NCBI GenBank assembly: GCA_934217675.1 | Contig: CAKQCV010000049.1 | Span: 1 to 20,184, forward strand | Length of the DNA stretch: 20,184 bases | Direction: 5' to 3' | Source: an uncultured Prevotella sp. | GTDB lineage: Bacteria > Bacteroidota > Bacteroidia > Bacteroidales > Bacteroidaceae | In this document: positions 7,201-14,898 of the stretch, piece by piece | Position numbering within the stretch: the stretch's first letter is position 1 | How the letters are laid out: each line of letters starts with the position of its first letter | Position numbers and translations under genes: made by a program | Notes under the pieces: model-generated | Seen by the model: only the letters and a program-made list of their open reading frames with translations | The model's database searches: none | What the model was told of the DNA's origin: nothing

Positions 7201-8913
7201 TTCAGCAATGACGAGAAGGTGATAACTCTTGTTGGTACATATAATCCTGCAGGAAAAGGTGTATTGGATGCAGACATGACTCTTGTACGTTTGCCTCTTT
7301 CTATTGTAAATGGTTTTATTCCTCAGCAATTGTTTGGATTTGAAGGAGATGCTGATGGAAAAATGACTGTCAGGGGAACTTTAGACAATCCACAAGTGAA
7401 TGGAGAGCTTTATCTTGATTCAACATATATGGTTAGTGTGCCATATGGTGTCAAGTTGCGTTTTAGCAACGATCCAGTACGTATAGTAGACAGTAAATTA
7501 ATGCTTGAGAATTTTGAAGTATATTCTCATAATGACAATCCGCTAAATTTGTATGGAAGTATTAATTTTTCGAATCTTGACAATGTGAGCATGGATTTGA
7601 GAATGAAAGCTAAAAATTATCAGTTGATAAATTCTAAGGAGAATTTTAAGAGCGTTGCATTTGGAAAAGCATTTGTTGATTTCTATGGCTTTGTACGTGG
7701 AAATATGAATAACTTACAGATGCGTGGAAATCTTAATGTGCTTGGTTCTACAGATGTTGCGTATATTCTAAGAGATTCGCCTTTGACTACGGATAATCAA
7801 ATGGATGGGCTTGTTAAGTTTGTAAACTTAAAAGATACCACACAGCAAAATGTAGTTCATCCACCATTGACAGGTCTTGATATGGATATATCTGTAAATG
7901 TAGACCAGGGTGCTCATGTTATGTGCTATCTTAATGCAGACCATTCTAACTATATAGACCTTATGGGTGGTGGTGATTTGCGTATGACATATGATCCATT
8001 GAATGAATTGAGGTTAACAGGAAAGTATACTCTCAATAATGGAGAGATGAAATATGCATTACCGGTTATTCCTTTAAAAACATTTACCATAGAGAATGGA
8101 AGCTATATTGAGTTTACTGGTGATATAATGAATCCGAAATTGAATATAACAGCTACGGAGGAGACAAAGGCAACTGTAGGTACTGACGGGAAGCAAGGGC
8201 GTTCTGTGTTGTTCAATTGTGGAGTTGTAATAACAAAGACCCTTAATGATATGGGACTTGAGTTTACACTTGATGCTCCTGAGGATATGTCGTTGCACAA
8301 TGAACTCCAGGCAATGAGTGTGGAACAAAGAGGAAAACTTGCAGTTACAATGCTTACAACAGGAATGTATCTTGCTGATGGTAATACCGGAGGTTTCTCA
8401 ATGAACAGTGCTCTAAGTTCATTCTTGCAGAGTGAGATAAATAACATAACCGGTAATGCACTGCGAACACTTGATTTAAGTTTTGGTATAGACAATTTAA
8501 CAGATGCTTCTGGAAATATGCATACTGATTATTCTTTTAAATTCGCAAAACGTTTTTGGAATAATCGTTTGAAGATTATTGTTGGTGGCAAAGTGTCAAG
8601 TGGTGTGGATGTTCCTAATCAGAACGAGTCATTTTTCGATAATGTTACTTTTGAATATCGTCTCGGAGATACTTCAAATAAATATTTGAAACTGTTTTAT
8701 GACAATAACTCGTATGATTGGCTTGAAGGTACCACTCAAGAATTTGGTGTAGGTTTCACTTGGAGAAAATCTATGCAGCATTTTAAAGACCTTTTCAGAA
8801 ACAATAAAACAACAATGATTGTTGAACCACAAACGCTGAATAAGGATAAGTCTGTGCAGCATGCTTCTCAGTCTACAAAGATTATTAATAAAACAATAAG
8901 TGATGGAAAATAA
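4234..8913 (+). CDS. tamB: TamB family translocation and assembly module inner-membrane protein
   Basis: A very large (1559-residue) TamB/AsmA-like protein. A Lys-rich start (MKKKLRKTMKW) leads into one N-terminal membrane helix. The rest is a long periplasmic series of beta strands expected to form a hydrophobic groove bridging the two membranes, used for lipid transport and/or outer-membrane protein assembly. The C-terminal ~350 residues resemble the conserved TamB (DUF490) domain, with LDLSFGIDNL, FKFAKRFWNNRL and FGVGFTWRKS near the end. The frame is open from an ATG at 4201, but the ATG at 4234 is preferred because it gives a normal signal anchor and a usable leader after the predicted start site. 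It overlaps tamL by 11 bases, so the two are translationally linked. A short Lys/Thr/Gln-rich tail follows the TamB domain. Confidence 0.93.
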   Translation: MKKKLRKTMKWVGLLIVTPFFLFFILSVLLYVPAVQNWTVRTVADYASAKTGKYISVDYVCLSFPLDLSLSGFKMIQPNDSLPQVKDTVADIGNLVVSVKLMPLFQQQVEIDRLDFNKLKLNTADFIHEARIKGTMGRLSVKSHGIDWGKEFINVDDAILKDANIKVELSDTVPPDTSKTPNYWKIKVDRLNIKNTFADIHMPGDTLSVKAFVGNAMAVEGYFDLFKNLYELRHFTLDAKKISYDNNFKSNVRGIIDPNHVSLNDVAVAVDSLNFMAPNLTALVRSCKFKEKNGIEIANIAGKIEMDSLQLRLPQIKIQTPSSWLRARLFMDLSAFRDSCPGNMHLVADASFAKRDIMMFLSDMPKSFRNWYPNKPLTVNTVVDGNMHHVRFRLLNIVLPSVAKINASGYASGFTKMKRMTANANFKATAYSSDFVTALIGKNAIGGVRIPKGISLAGNIKTNGNEVFFADLLLKEGKGQVKAKARFNMPAMAYNANVTANNLQIQHFMPILGVKDFSGNLSVSGKGFNPMSKGVAIDVSAKIQKLLYDKYRISGLSADATLSNGMLHAAVNSKSNLVCGLVNVDGFVGGNKINATLTADVDSVDLYKLGLVEKPLQASLCCHFDVATDMKKMYMLRVGTSDVTLIDSSKIYRPMNVTVDVLTARDTTRAFVDCGDFYLDLSAHGGYEHILSLLQTFVSKVETDIKNRHIDYVALRQSLPEARIRLVSGSDNIFCRFLKYSGYTVKSMSMNLSTSSLHGMNGNIEMDELTTSGIRLDTIRFNIVSDSTSCTYNGQIRNSKTNPQYVFNTLFDGYVFDRGSGLNLSVFDAKNKLGIKMGATALLEEEGIRLHLLTDDIILGYRKFNANDDNYLFLSDDNRVAAKLNLRSSDGMGLQVYTDDENAEALQDVTVSLNDFDLSKLTAVLPYFPKITGRLNGDLHAIQTEKQITVSSNLAVDKMTYEGCAMGNVSSEFVYMPKDDGSHYVDAMLFSNDEKVITLVGTYNPAGKGVLDADMTLVRLPLSIVNGFIPQQLFGFEGDADGKMTVRGTLDNPQVNGELYLDSTYMVSVPYGVKLRFSNDPVRIVDSKLMLENFEVYSHNDNPLNLYGSINFSNLDNVSMDLRMKAKNYQLINSKENFKSVAFGKAFVDFYGFVRGNMNNLQMRGNLNVLGSTDVAYILRDSPLTTDNQMDGLVKFVNLKDTTQQNVVHPPLTGLDMDISVNVDQGAHVMCYLNADHSNYIDLMGGGDLRMTYDPLNELRLTGKYTLNNGEMKYALPVIPLKTFTIENGSYIEFTGDIMNPKLNITATEETKATVGTDGKQGRSVLFNCGVVITKTLNDMGLEFTLDAPEDMSLHNELQAMSVEQRGKLAVTMLTTGMYLADGNTGGFSMNSALSSFLQSEINNITGNALRTLDLSFGIDNLTDASGNMHTDYSFKFAKRFWNNRLKIIVGGKVSSGVDVPNQNESFFDNVTFEYRLGDTSNKYLKLFYDNNSYDWLEGTTQEFGVGFTWRKSMQHFKDLFRNNKTTMIVEPQTLNKDKSVQHASQSTKIINKTISDGK

Positions 8914-11203
8914 ACTATATATAAAGTTAATTTTATTTGTGTCTTTAGTCGTTTCATTGTTCTTTGTGGCATGTTCAACAACGAGTAGTGTGCCTGCAGA
9001 AGATCAGCTGTATGTAGGATTAAAGCCGATTGTATATAAGGAATACGAGAAATCTGATCACTTCTATTCAACTCAAGAGGAAGTGGAAGCTGCGCTTGCA
9101 ACAGCACCTAATGGTGCTTTTTTTGGAAGTTCGTATCATCGTACAATTCCATATAGATTATGGATTTGGAATGCTTTTTACAAGTCTGAGGGCGGTGTGG
9201 GCAAATGGATTGCAAAGACTTTTGGTAGTTCTCCTGTACTTATGAGCTGGGTAAATCCAAGTCTTAGAGCTTCTGTTGCACAGTCTGTATTGCGTAATCA
9301 TGGATATTTAGGCGGTACTGTAAGTTATAGTGTCGTGCCTAAAAAAAATCCTAAAAAAGCTAAAATTGCCTATACGGTGAACATGAACACACTTTCTACT
9401 ATAGATTCCATTGAATATGTGAATTTTCCTGCAGAAGCAGACAGTCTTATTAATGCGACATCAAGCAGTTCTGAGCTTAAAGTTGGCAATCCCTTTGATA
9501 TTTCTGTTTTGGATGCAGAACGAAGTAGAATATCTAATCTGTTTCGTAACAATGGTTATTATTATTATCAGCCAGCTTATGCCTCTTATCTTGCTGACAC
9601 TATTAATGTTCCAGGAAAGGTACATCTTCGTTTTCAAATGGCAGATAATATTCCAGAAGTTGCACGGCATAAATGGTATATTGGCAGACTGAATGTTAGT
9701 ATAATGAAAAAGAGCATGGAGCATTTGAAGGATTCTTTCAGCTATCGTAAACTGACATTGGCTTTTAATGGCAAGAAACCTCCTATACGCGCTAAACTTT
9801 TGCTTCGTCATTTGCGCCTTTTTCCAAAGCAAATGTATAGTTACAATGCTTATTTGGAAAGTGCTGACCGTTTGAGCAGTTCTGGACAATATAGTTCAGT
9901 ACAGTTTGCATTTACACCGCGTGATACAACATCTTCATGTGATACGCTTGATATGAATGTAAACTGTGTCTTAAATAAGCCTTATGAGTTTTATGTAGAG
10001 ACCAATTATAGCAATAAAATAAATGGACGCACAGGACCTGAGTTTATTCTTGGTTTCAAGAAGATGAATGCATTTCGTGGTGGTGAAGTAATAGATTTGA
10101 ATTTACATGGTGCTTACGAGTGGGATACAAATGGAAACGGAAGCAAAAATAATTCATATGAATATGGTGCCGATCTTTCTATTTCTTTTCCACGTATGTT
10201 GATACCGTTTATAAAACCATACCGGTATCATGTAACACCAACTACAATTGCTCGAGCTTCGGCAAATGTAATAAACCGTCCTGGATATTTTAAAATGCAT
10301 ACGGCATCTGGAGAATGGACTTATCAGTGGCAAGCCACAGCATCGAAAAAATATGAGTTCAGTCCATTAATTCTTAAATATCAGCATTTGACATACGTTA
10401 CTCATAAGTTTGATTCTATTATGAATGCAAACCCTTATCTTTTAGCAACTATGCAAGATGTATTGATACCTAAAATGAGATATTCTTTTACATATATGAG
10501 TCCTGCAAAATACAACAACCCTATACATTGGAATATTTCGGTAGCAGAGGCTGGTAATGTATTGTCGCTTGGATATATTGTTGCAGGAAAGAAGTGGACA
10601 GATAAGGAGAAGAAACTTTTTAAAAATTCTTATGCTCAATTCTTTAAAATAGAGAGCGATTTTACCAAGACATGGACATTGGGGGTAAAGTCGCAAATTG
10701 TCGGGCATCTAAGTGCTGGATTGGTATATTCATACGGCAATACAACATCTACTCCATATAGTGAACAGTTTTATGTAGGTGGTGCAAACAGTATTCGTGC
10801 TTTTGCTGCAAGGAGTATTGGTCCTGGGCATTATTATACAGATGTAGCCAAACTATCATATCTTGATCAAACAGGTGATCTTAAATTTCTTGCTAATTTA
10901 GAGTATCGTTTCAATATATTTGGCAACCTTTATGGTGCTGCATTCCTTGATGCAGGAAATGTGTGGGGAATACGTGATGATGGTTATCGCAGTGGTGCTC
11001 AGTTTAAGTTTAAGAACTTGCCAAAGGAAATGGCTGTTGGTACAGGTGTAGGTGTACGCTATGATCTTGAGTTCTTGATTCTTCGTGTTGATTGGGGTGT
11101 TGGTATACACATGCCATACGATACAGGAAAGAGTGGCTATTACAATATCCGTAGATTTAAGGACGGACAGTCTATTCATCTTGCTGTAGGCTATCCTTTC
11201 TAA
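8903..11203 (+). CDS. tamL: TamL: BamA/TamA-family outer-membrane lipoprotein
   Basis: A 766-residue Omp85-superfamily protein, the partner of TamB. The N terminus is a lipoprotein signal with lipobox FVAC (lipidated Cys24), which distinguishes the Bacteroidetes TamL from proteobacterial TamA. Residues ~30-350 form the POTRA region and ~370-766 the beta-barrel. The barrel includes the L6-loop motif IRAF (631-634, equivalent to the VRGF/Y of BamA) and ends in HLAVGYPF, a typical C-terminal beta-signal with terminal Phe. A GTG directly in front (8900) also opens the frame, but the ATG at 8903 is more likely. The start lies inside the tamB stop region (11-base overlap), implying coupled translation. 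Only a weak 6-bp dyad (11206-11219) separates it from the convergent rluA-type gene. Confidence 0.93.
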   Translation: MENKLYIKLILFVSLVVSLFFVACSTTSSVPAEDQLYVGLKPIVYKEYEKSDHFYSTQEEVEAALATAPNGAFFGSSYHRTIPYRLWIWNAFYKSEGGVGKWIAKTFGSSPVLMSWVNPSLRASVAQSVLRNHGYLGGTVSYSVVPKKNPKKAKIAYTVNMNTLSTIDSIEYVNFPAEADSLINATSSSSELKVGNPFDISVLDAERSRISNLFRNNGYYYYQPAYASYLADTINVPGKVHLRFQMADNIPEVARHKWYIGRLNVSIMKKSMEHLKDSFSYRKLTLAFNGKKPPIRAKLLLRHLRLFPKQMYSYNAYLESADRLSSSGQYSSVQFAFTPRDTTSSCDTLDMNVNCVLNKPYEFYVETNYSNKINGRTGPEFILGFKKMNAFRGGEVIDLNLHGAYEWDTNGNGSKNNSYEYGADLSISFPRMLIPFIKPYRYHVTPTTIARASANVINRPGYFKMHTASGEWTYQWQATASKKYEFSPLILKYQHLTYVTHKFDSIMNANPYLLATMQDVLIPKMRYSFTYMSPAKYNNPIHWNISVAEAGNVLSLGYIVAGKKWTDKEKKLFKNSYAQFFKIESDFTKTWTLGVKSQIVGHLSAGLVYSYGNTTSTPYSEQFYVGGANSIRAFAARSIGPGHYYTDVAKLSYLDQTGDLKFLANLEYRFNIFGNLYGAAFLDAGNVWGIRDDGYRSGAQFKFKNLPKEMAVGTGVGVRYDLEFLILRVDWGVGIHMPYDTGKSGYYNIRRFKDGQSIHLAVGYPF

Positions 11204-11240
11204 ATTTATCTAAAGATAATGTGGGAGCTTTTCTAAAATG

Positions 11241-11906
11241 CTATTTGAATGTTTGCCATTCAGGAGCATCGGGTAGGGGAGCTTCTACTATTATTGTTTT
11301 TTTTGATACAGGATGTGTAAACTCTATTTTGTGTGCTAACAGTGAGATACTTCCGTCTGCATTACTACGTTTTGCACCATATTTTAAATCTCCTTTGATA
11401 GGGCAACCTATGCTTGCCAGTTGGCAGCGTATCTGATGATGACGCCCTGTTAATAGCTTAACTTCAATAAGTGTGTAGTTTTCTGAAGCACCAATAACCT
11501 TGTATTTCAATATTGCTTTCTTTGCACCCGGTTTCTCATTGTTATAAGAATAACTTTTATTTTGTTTTTCATTTCTTACGAGCCAACTTTCGATTGTTCC
11601 TTCAGTTTGTTTCGGACGGTTTTTGGTCAATGCCCAATAAGTCTTATGTACATTACCTGTGCGAAACATCTCGTTCAGCCTTGACAGAGCTTTTGAGGTG
11701 CGTGCAAAAACGACAAGTCCACTTACTGGACGATCAAGCCTATGCACTACACCAAGAAAAACATTTCCTGGCTTAGCGTATGCTTCCTTTATATATTCTT
11801 TTACGATGTCGGATAATGGCTTGTCTCCTGTTTTATCGCCCTGTACTATTTCTCCGCTTTTTTTGTTGACAATAATAATGTGATTGTCTTCGTAGACTAC
11901 ATTCAT
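11241..11906 (-). CDS. RluA-family 23S/tRNA pseudouridine synthase
   Basis: A 221-residue, S4-less member of the RluA/RsuA pseudouridine synthase superfamily, converting uridine to pseudouridine in rRNA or tRNA. The active-site motif HRLDRPVSG (55-63) carries the catalytic Asp58. KTYWALTKNRP (88-98), RHHQIR (155-160) and the C-terminal LLAHKIEFTHPV (189-200) are all typical. The target uridine cannot be read from sequence, so no rlu symbol is assigned. The start is fixed by the family pattern MNVVYEDNHIIIVNK. The ATG is only three bases beyond the U-tract of a strong terminator following fabG, and no promoter of the usual type was found in the fabG-rluA gap. Expression therefore probably depends on read-through. 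It is convergent with tamL. Confidence 0.9.
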   Translation of the reverse strand: MNVVYEDNHIIIVNKKSGEIVQGDKTGDKPLSDIVKEYIKEAYAKPGNVFLGVVHRLDRPVSGLVVFARTSKALSRLNEMFRTGNVHKTYWALTKNRPKQTEGTIESWLVRNEKQNKSYSYNNEKPGAKKAILKYKVIGASENYTLIEVKLLTGRHHQIRCQLASIGCPIKGDLKYGAKRSNADGSISLLAHKIEFTHPVSKKTIIVEAPLPDAPEWQTFK

Positions 11907-11909
11907 TGC

Positions 11910-11967
11910 AAAAAGAAAAACAGCTCTTCTCTTTTCCTCTGTATTAAAGAGGAAAAAGAGAACGAGC
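11910..11967 (-). terminator. Very strong terminator/attenuator between fabG and the pseudouridine synthase
   Basis: On the minus strand an arm at 11967-11948 pairs with an arm at 11940-11923 to give 18 base pairs interrupted by two single-base bulges, with a 7-base loop (11941-11947). A T-rich tract TTTTTCTTTTT follows (complement of 11920-11910). The next gene's ATG begins three bases later. The purine-rich 3' arm could also hide an upstream ribosome-binding region. Confidence 0.85.
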
Positions 11968-12018
11968 TTAAGATTTAAATTTTAATTATGTGTTACAAAT
12001 TATCAATTATGAAAATGA

Positions 12019-12777
12019 TTACATATTCATACCACCGTCGATTTGTATAACCTGACCGCTAACATAACTTGACATGTCTGAAGCTAAGAACAAGCAGACA
12101 TTAGCGATATCTTCAGTCTGTCCACCACGGCGAAGAGGAATTTTCTTCATCCAATCCTTGCGGATTTCCTCTGGCAACTGAGCTGTCATGGCTGTTTCTA
12201 TGAAACCTGGAGCTACAGCATTTGCACGTACACCCTTAGGACCGAGCTCTTGTGCAATACTCTTTGCAAGAGCAATCATACCAGCCTTAGATGCTGCATA
12301 ATTACACTGACCTGCATTTCCGTGAACACCAACTACAGAAGCCATGTTGATAATAGAGCCACTACGTTGACGAAGCATTATTGGTGAGCAAGCATGGATG
12401 AAGTTAAAGGCTGACTTCAAGTTAACATTCAAAACTGCGTCCCATTGAGCTTCGCTCATGCGGAGCATTAAACCGTCTTTTGTTATTCCTGCATTATTAA
12501 CCAAAATATCAATAGACCCGAAATCAGCGTGAATCTGCTTTACTGTCTTCTCTGTTTCTTCGAAATCTGCGGCGTTGCCAGCGTATGCACGGCAAGTAAC
12601 ACCAAGTGCTTCTATCTCTTTGCGAGTAGCTTCCAGTCCGGCAGCCATATCATCATTCAAGACGAGGTCTGTAAATGCTATATTTGCGCCCTCAGAGGCG
12701 AACTTCATTGCTACGGCTTTACCTATGCCGCGTGCTGCACCAGTGATAAGTGCAGTCTTGCCACTTAATAATCCCAT
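12019..12777 (-). CDS. fabG: 3-oxoacyl-[acyl-carrier-protein] reductase
   Basis: A 252-residue short-chain dehydrogenase, NADPH-dependent FabG of type II fatty acid elongation, reducing 3-oxoacyl-ACP to 3-hydroxyacyl-ACP. The Rossmann dinucleotide motif TGAARGIG is at 12-19, NNAG at 94-97, and the catalytic set Asn119, Ser147, Tyr160 and Lys164 (YAASK) is complete. NAVAPGFIETAMT (186-198) and the C-terminal GQVIQIDGGMNM (241-252) are characteristic of genuine FabG. It lies 28 bases after tetR on the same strand with an A-rich leader and no Shine-Dalgarno sequence, so the two are an operon. Local GC is higher than in most neighbours (about 50% in 12121-12180), consistent with codon bias for high expression. 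A different SDR substrate is possible but less likely. Confidence 0.92.
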   Translation of the reverse strand: MGLLSGKTALITGAARGIGKAVAMKFASEGANIAFTDLVLNDDMAAGLEATRKEIEALGVTCRAYAGNAADFEETEKTVKQIHADFGSIDILVNNAGITKDGLMLRMSEAQWDAVLNVNLKSAFNFIHACSPIMLRQRSGSIINMASVVGVHGNAGQCNYAASKAGMIALAKSIAQELGPKGVRANAVAPGFIETAMTAQLPEEIRKDWMKKIPLRRGGQTEDIANVCLFLASDMSSYVSGQVIQIDGGMNM

Positions 12778-12805
12778 TGTTTTTTTGTTTTGTTTATTAT
12801 GTGAT

Positions 12806-13399
12806 TTATTTATTTGTTATTTTCCCTAACGCACCATACACTACCTTTGCCACTAATGGCTTACTTGCTTCTGGAGTAATGCCATGTCCGAGTCTCCCAC
12901 AAATATATGGCACTTCTAGTCCTTTGATACAATAGTGTGTTATATCGGCAACGAGTTCAACATTTTCGATGTCAAACTCTCCTTCTCTTTTGCCATCGGT
13001 ATAAACCTTTCGGAAAAGCTCTATTTCGTCTTCATCAAAATTTTTTCTAACTTTCTCAACCATCCATATATTTCGAAAAAATGCAGCACGCAAGTTGCCA
13101 TTTCTCACCACAGTTTCTTTTATCATGCTGAGATGAGTATATATAAGTTCAATGATCTTGTCTTGTGGACGGATTTTTTTTGCTGCTACTTCGTCCATTT
13201 TGTCAGACAATCTTTCTAACTCTCCCTCTATGACAGCATAATAAATATCCTCTTTACTTTTAAAATAGGTGTATAGCGTACGACGCCCTTTGCCAGAAGC
13301 AAGAGCTATATCGTTCATTGTAGTGTTCTCAAGTCCGTTTCTTGCAAACTGCTGCCTTGCCACATCAACCAATTTCTGCCTTGTTTTGGATATTGACAT
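12806..13399 (-). CDS. TetR/AcrR family transcriptional regulator
   Basis: A 197-residue TetR-type regulator. The N-terminal helix-turn-helix domain (about 6-52) has the family pattern NTTMNDIALASGKGRRTLYT followed by YFKSKEDIYYAVIEGE. The C-terminal all-helical half, which binds ligand and dimerises, is not specific enough to name an effector. The gene is first in an operon with fabG, so a role in controlling fatty acid synthesis, perhaps sensing an acyl thioester, is a reasonable inference. A 26-base palindrome overlaps its own promoter, suggesting autoregulation. It is divergent from purD. Confidence 0.9.
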   Translation of the reverse strand: MSISKTRQKLVDVARQQFARNGLENTTMNDIALASGKGRRTLYTYFKSKEDIYYAVIEGELERLSDKMDEVAAKKIRPQDKIIELIYTHLSMIKETVVRNGNLRAAFFRNIWMVEKVRKNFDEDEIELFRKVYTDGKREGEFDIENVELVADITHYCIKGLEVPYICGRLGHGITPEASKPLVAKVVYGALGKITNK

Positions 13400-13417
13400 A
13401 TTGTTTTAATTATTTTC

Positions 13418-13443
13418 TTGCACATTGATGAATACGTGTGCAA
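13418..13443. promoter_or_regulatory. Palindromic candidate TetR operator
   Basis: TTGCACA (13418-13424) and TGTGCAA (13437-13443) form a perfect 7-bp inverted repeat with a 12-base centre; two inner positions per half-site (AT/AT) also match. It overlaps the end of the tetR -7 element and the predicted start site (~13434), where a bound repressor would block initiation. Confidence 0.6.
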
Positions 13444-13471
13444 AATTATTAATTTTAGCTGAAGTGACAAA
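13441..13471 (-). promoter_or_regulatory. Bacteroidetes promoter of tetR-fabG
   Basis: Reading the minus strand, TTTG (complement of 13468-13471) is followed after 19 bases by TAATTTTG (complement of 13441-13448), a full consensus match. The start site would be near 13434, giving a leader of about 35 bases. Confidence 0.75.
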
Positions 13472-13563
13472 ATATTTTTGGATAATATGATAAATGTTTC
13501 TTTGTTATAAATGTTATTTATGGGTTTATTACAATCTTTTTATTTCAATACTCTCAATAATAT

Positions 13564-13594
13564 TTTGTTGTAATGACATATTATTGTAATTTTG
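13564..13594 (+). promoter_or_regulatory. Bacteroidetes promoter of the purD operon
   Basis: TTTG at 13564-13567 and TAATTTTG at 13587-13594 are 19 bases apart. Initiation near 13601 gives a short leader and argues for the ATG at 13624 over the upstream in-frame ATG at 13573, which lies inside the promoter. The 8-bp palindrome TGCATGCA sits at the predicted start site. Confidence 0.75.
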
Positions 13595-13623
13595 CATGCA
13601 TAAACAATAAGAAAATTAAAATT

Positions 13624-14892
13624 ATGAAAATACTTCTTTTAGGTAGCGGTGGACGCGAACATGCTTTAGCTTGGAAAATTGCACAAAGTCCAAAGGTTGA
13701 CAAACTTTTCATTGCACCAGGTAATGCTGGCACATCAGAGGTGGGTGAAAATGTAGATATAAAGGCTGATGATTTTGAGACCTTGAAAGATTTTTGTGTT
13801 GACAATGCCATAGATATGCTTGTTGTCGGTCCTGAAGATCCGTTGGTAAAAGGTATATATGATGAATTCAAGAACGATGAGCGCACAAAGGATATTCCTG
13901 TGATAGGTCCTTCAAAAAAAGGTGCTGTACTTGAAGGCTCAAAGGATTTTGCTAAAGGGTTTATGGCTCGTCATAATATCCCAACAGCAAAATACAAGAC
14001 TTTTGATGGAACGACAATTGAAGAGGGATTGAAGTTCTTGGAAACGTTAAAGGCTCCATATGTTCTGAAAGCTGATGGCTTGTGTGCCGGTAAAGGAGTG
14101 CTGATTCTTCCAACACTTGAAGAAGCAAAAAAAGAGCTGAAGGAAATGTTGGGTGGCATGTTTGGAAATGCCTCGGCACAGGTTGTAATTGAAGAATTTT
14201 TGAGTGGTATAGAATGTTCTGTATTTGTGCTTACAGACGGTAAAAATTATAAAATTCTTCCAGAGGCGAAAGACTATAAGCGTATAGGTGAACATGATAC
14301 AGGATTGAACACTGGTGGTATGGGAAGCGTAACACCAGTACCGTTTGCAACAAAGGAATGGATGCAAAAGGTTGAGGAACGCATAATAAAACCAACTGTT
14401 GACGGACTTGCACAGGAGAATATAAATTATAAAGGCTTTATATTTTTCGGACTTATAAATGTGGATGGAGATCCAATGGTTATTGAATATAACTGCCGTA
14501 TGGGTGACCCTGAAACAGAGAGCGTTATGCTTCGCATAAAAAGTGATCTCGTAGATTTGTTTGAGGGGGTTGCAGGCGGTAATCTAAATGAAAAAACTAT
14601 AGAGTTTGATGATCGTTCTGCTGTTTGCGTAATGCTTGTCAGCGGTGGATACCCTGAAAAATATGTTAAGGGATATCCTATAAGTGGATTGGAAAATGTT
14701 GAAGGAAGTGTTGTGTTCCATTCTGGTACAACTTTGAAAAATGGTAAAGTCGTGACAAACGGAGGTAGAGTAATTGCGGTAAGCTCGTATGGAAGCAATA
14801 AAGATGAAGCTCTAAAAAAGTCTTTTACAGAGGCAGATAAAATTATATTCACAGATAAATATTTCAGAAGAGATATCGGACAAGATTTATAA
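13624..14892 (+). CDS. purD: Phosphoribosylamine-glycine ligase (GAR synthetase)
   Basis: A 422-residue PurD catalysing the ATP-dependent joining of phosphoribosylamine and glycine, the second step of purine synthesis. The N-terminal domain starts [17 protein letters not shown] (1-17) and has [11 protein letters not shown] (67-77). The ATP-grasp region has [14 protein letters not shown] (146-159), [12 protein letters not shown] (229-240) and the Mg/ATP motif [12 protein letters not shown] (288-299). The C-terminal domain has [14 protein letters not shown]. Length matches the family. The frame extends 17 codons upstream to 13573, but that ATG is within the promoter. purD heads a closely spaced run of five genes, although the others have no obvious role in purine synthesis. 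Confidence 0.96.
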   Translation: MKILLLGSGGREHALAWKIAQSPKVDKLFIAPGNAGTSEVGENVDIKADDFETLKDFCVDNAIDMLVVGPEDPLVKGIYDEFKNDERTKDIPVIGPSKKGAVLEGSKDFAKGFMARHNIPTAKYKTFDGTTIEEGLKFLETLKAPYVLKADGLCAGKGVLILPTLEEAKKELKEMLGGMFGNASAQVVIEEFLSGIECSVFVLTDGKNYKILPEAKDYKRIGEHDTGLNTGGMGSVTPVPFATKEWMQKVEERIIKPTVDGLAQENINYKGFIFFGLINVDGDPMVIEYNCRMGDPETESVMLRIKSDLVDLFEGVAGGNLNEKTIEFDDRSAVCVMLVSGGYPEKYVKGYPISGLENVEGSVVFHSGTTLKNGKVVTNGGRVIAVSSYGSNKDEALKKSFTEADKIIFTDKYFRRDIGQDL

Positions 14893-14898
14893 AAGAAA

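Noticed and set aside
11206..11219. TTATCT-AA-AGATAA dyad between tamL and the convergent gene as a bidirectional terminator
   Set aside because: The stem is only six A/T-rich pairs with a two-base loop and no T tract on either side.
13573..13623. Upstream in-frame ATG for purD
   Set aside because: It lies inside the consensus promoter, and PurD proteins begin at [14 protein letters not shown].
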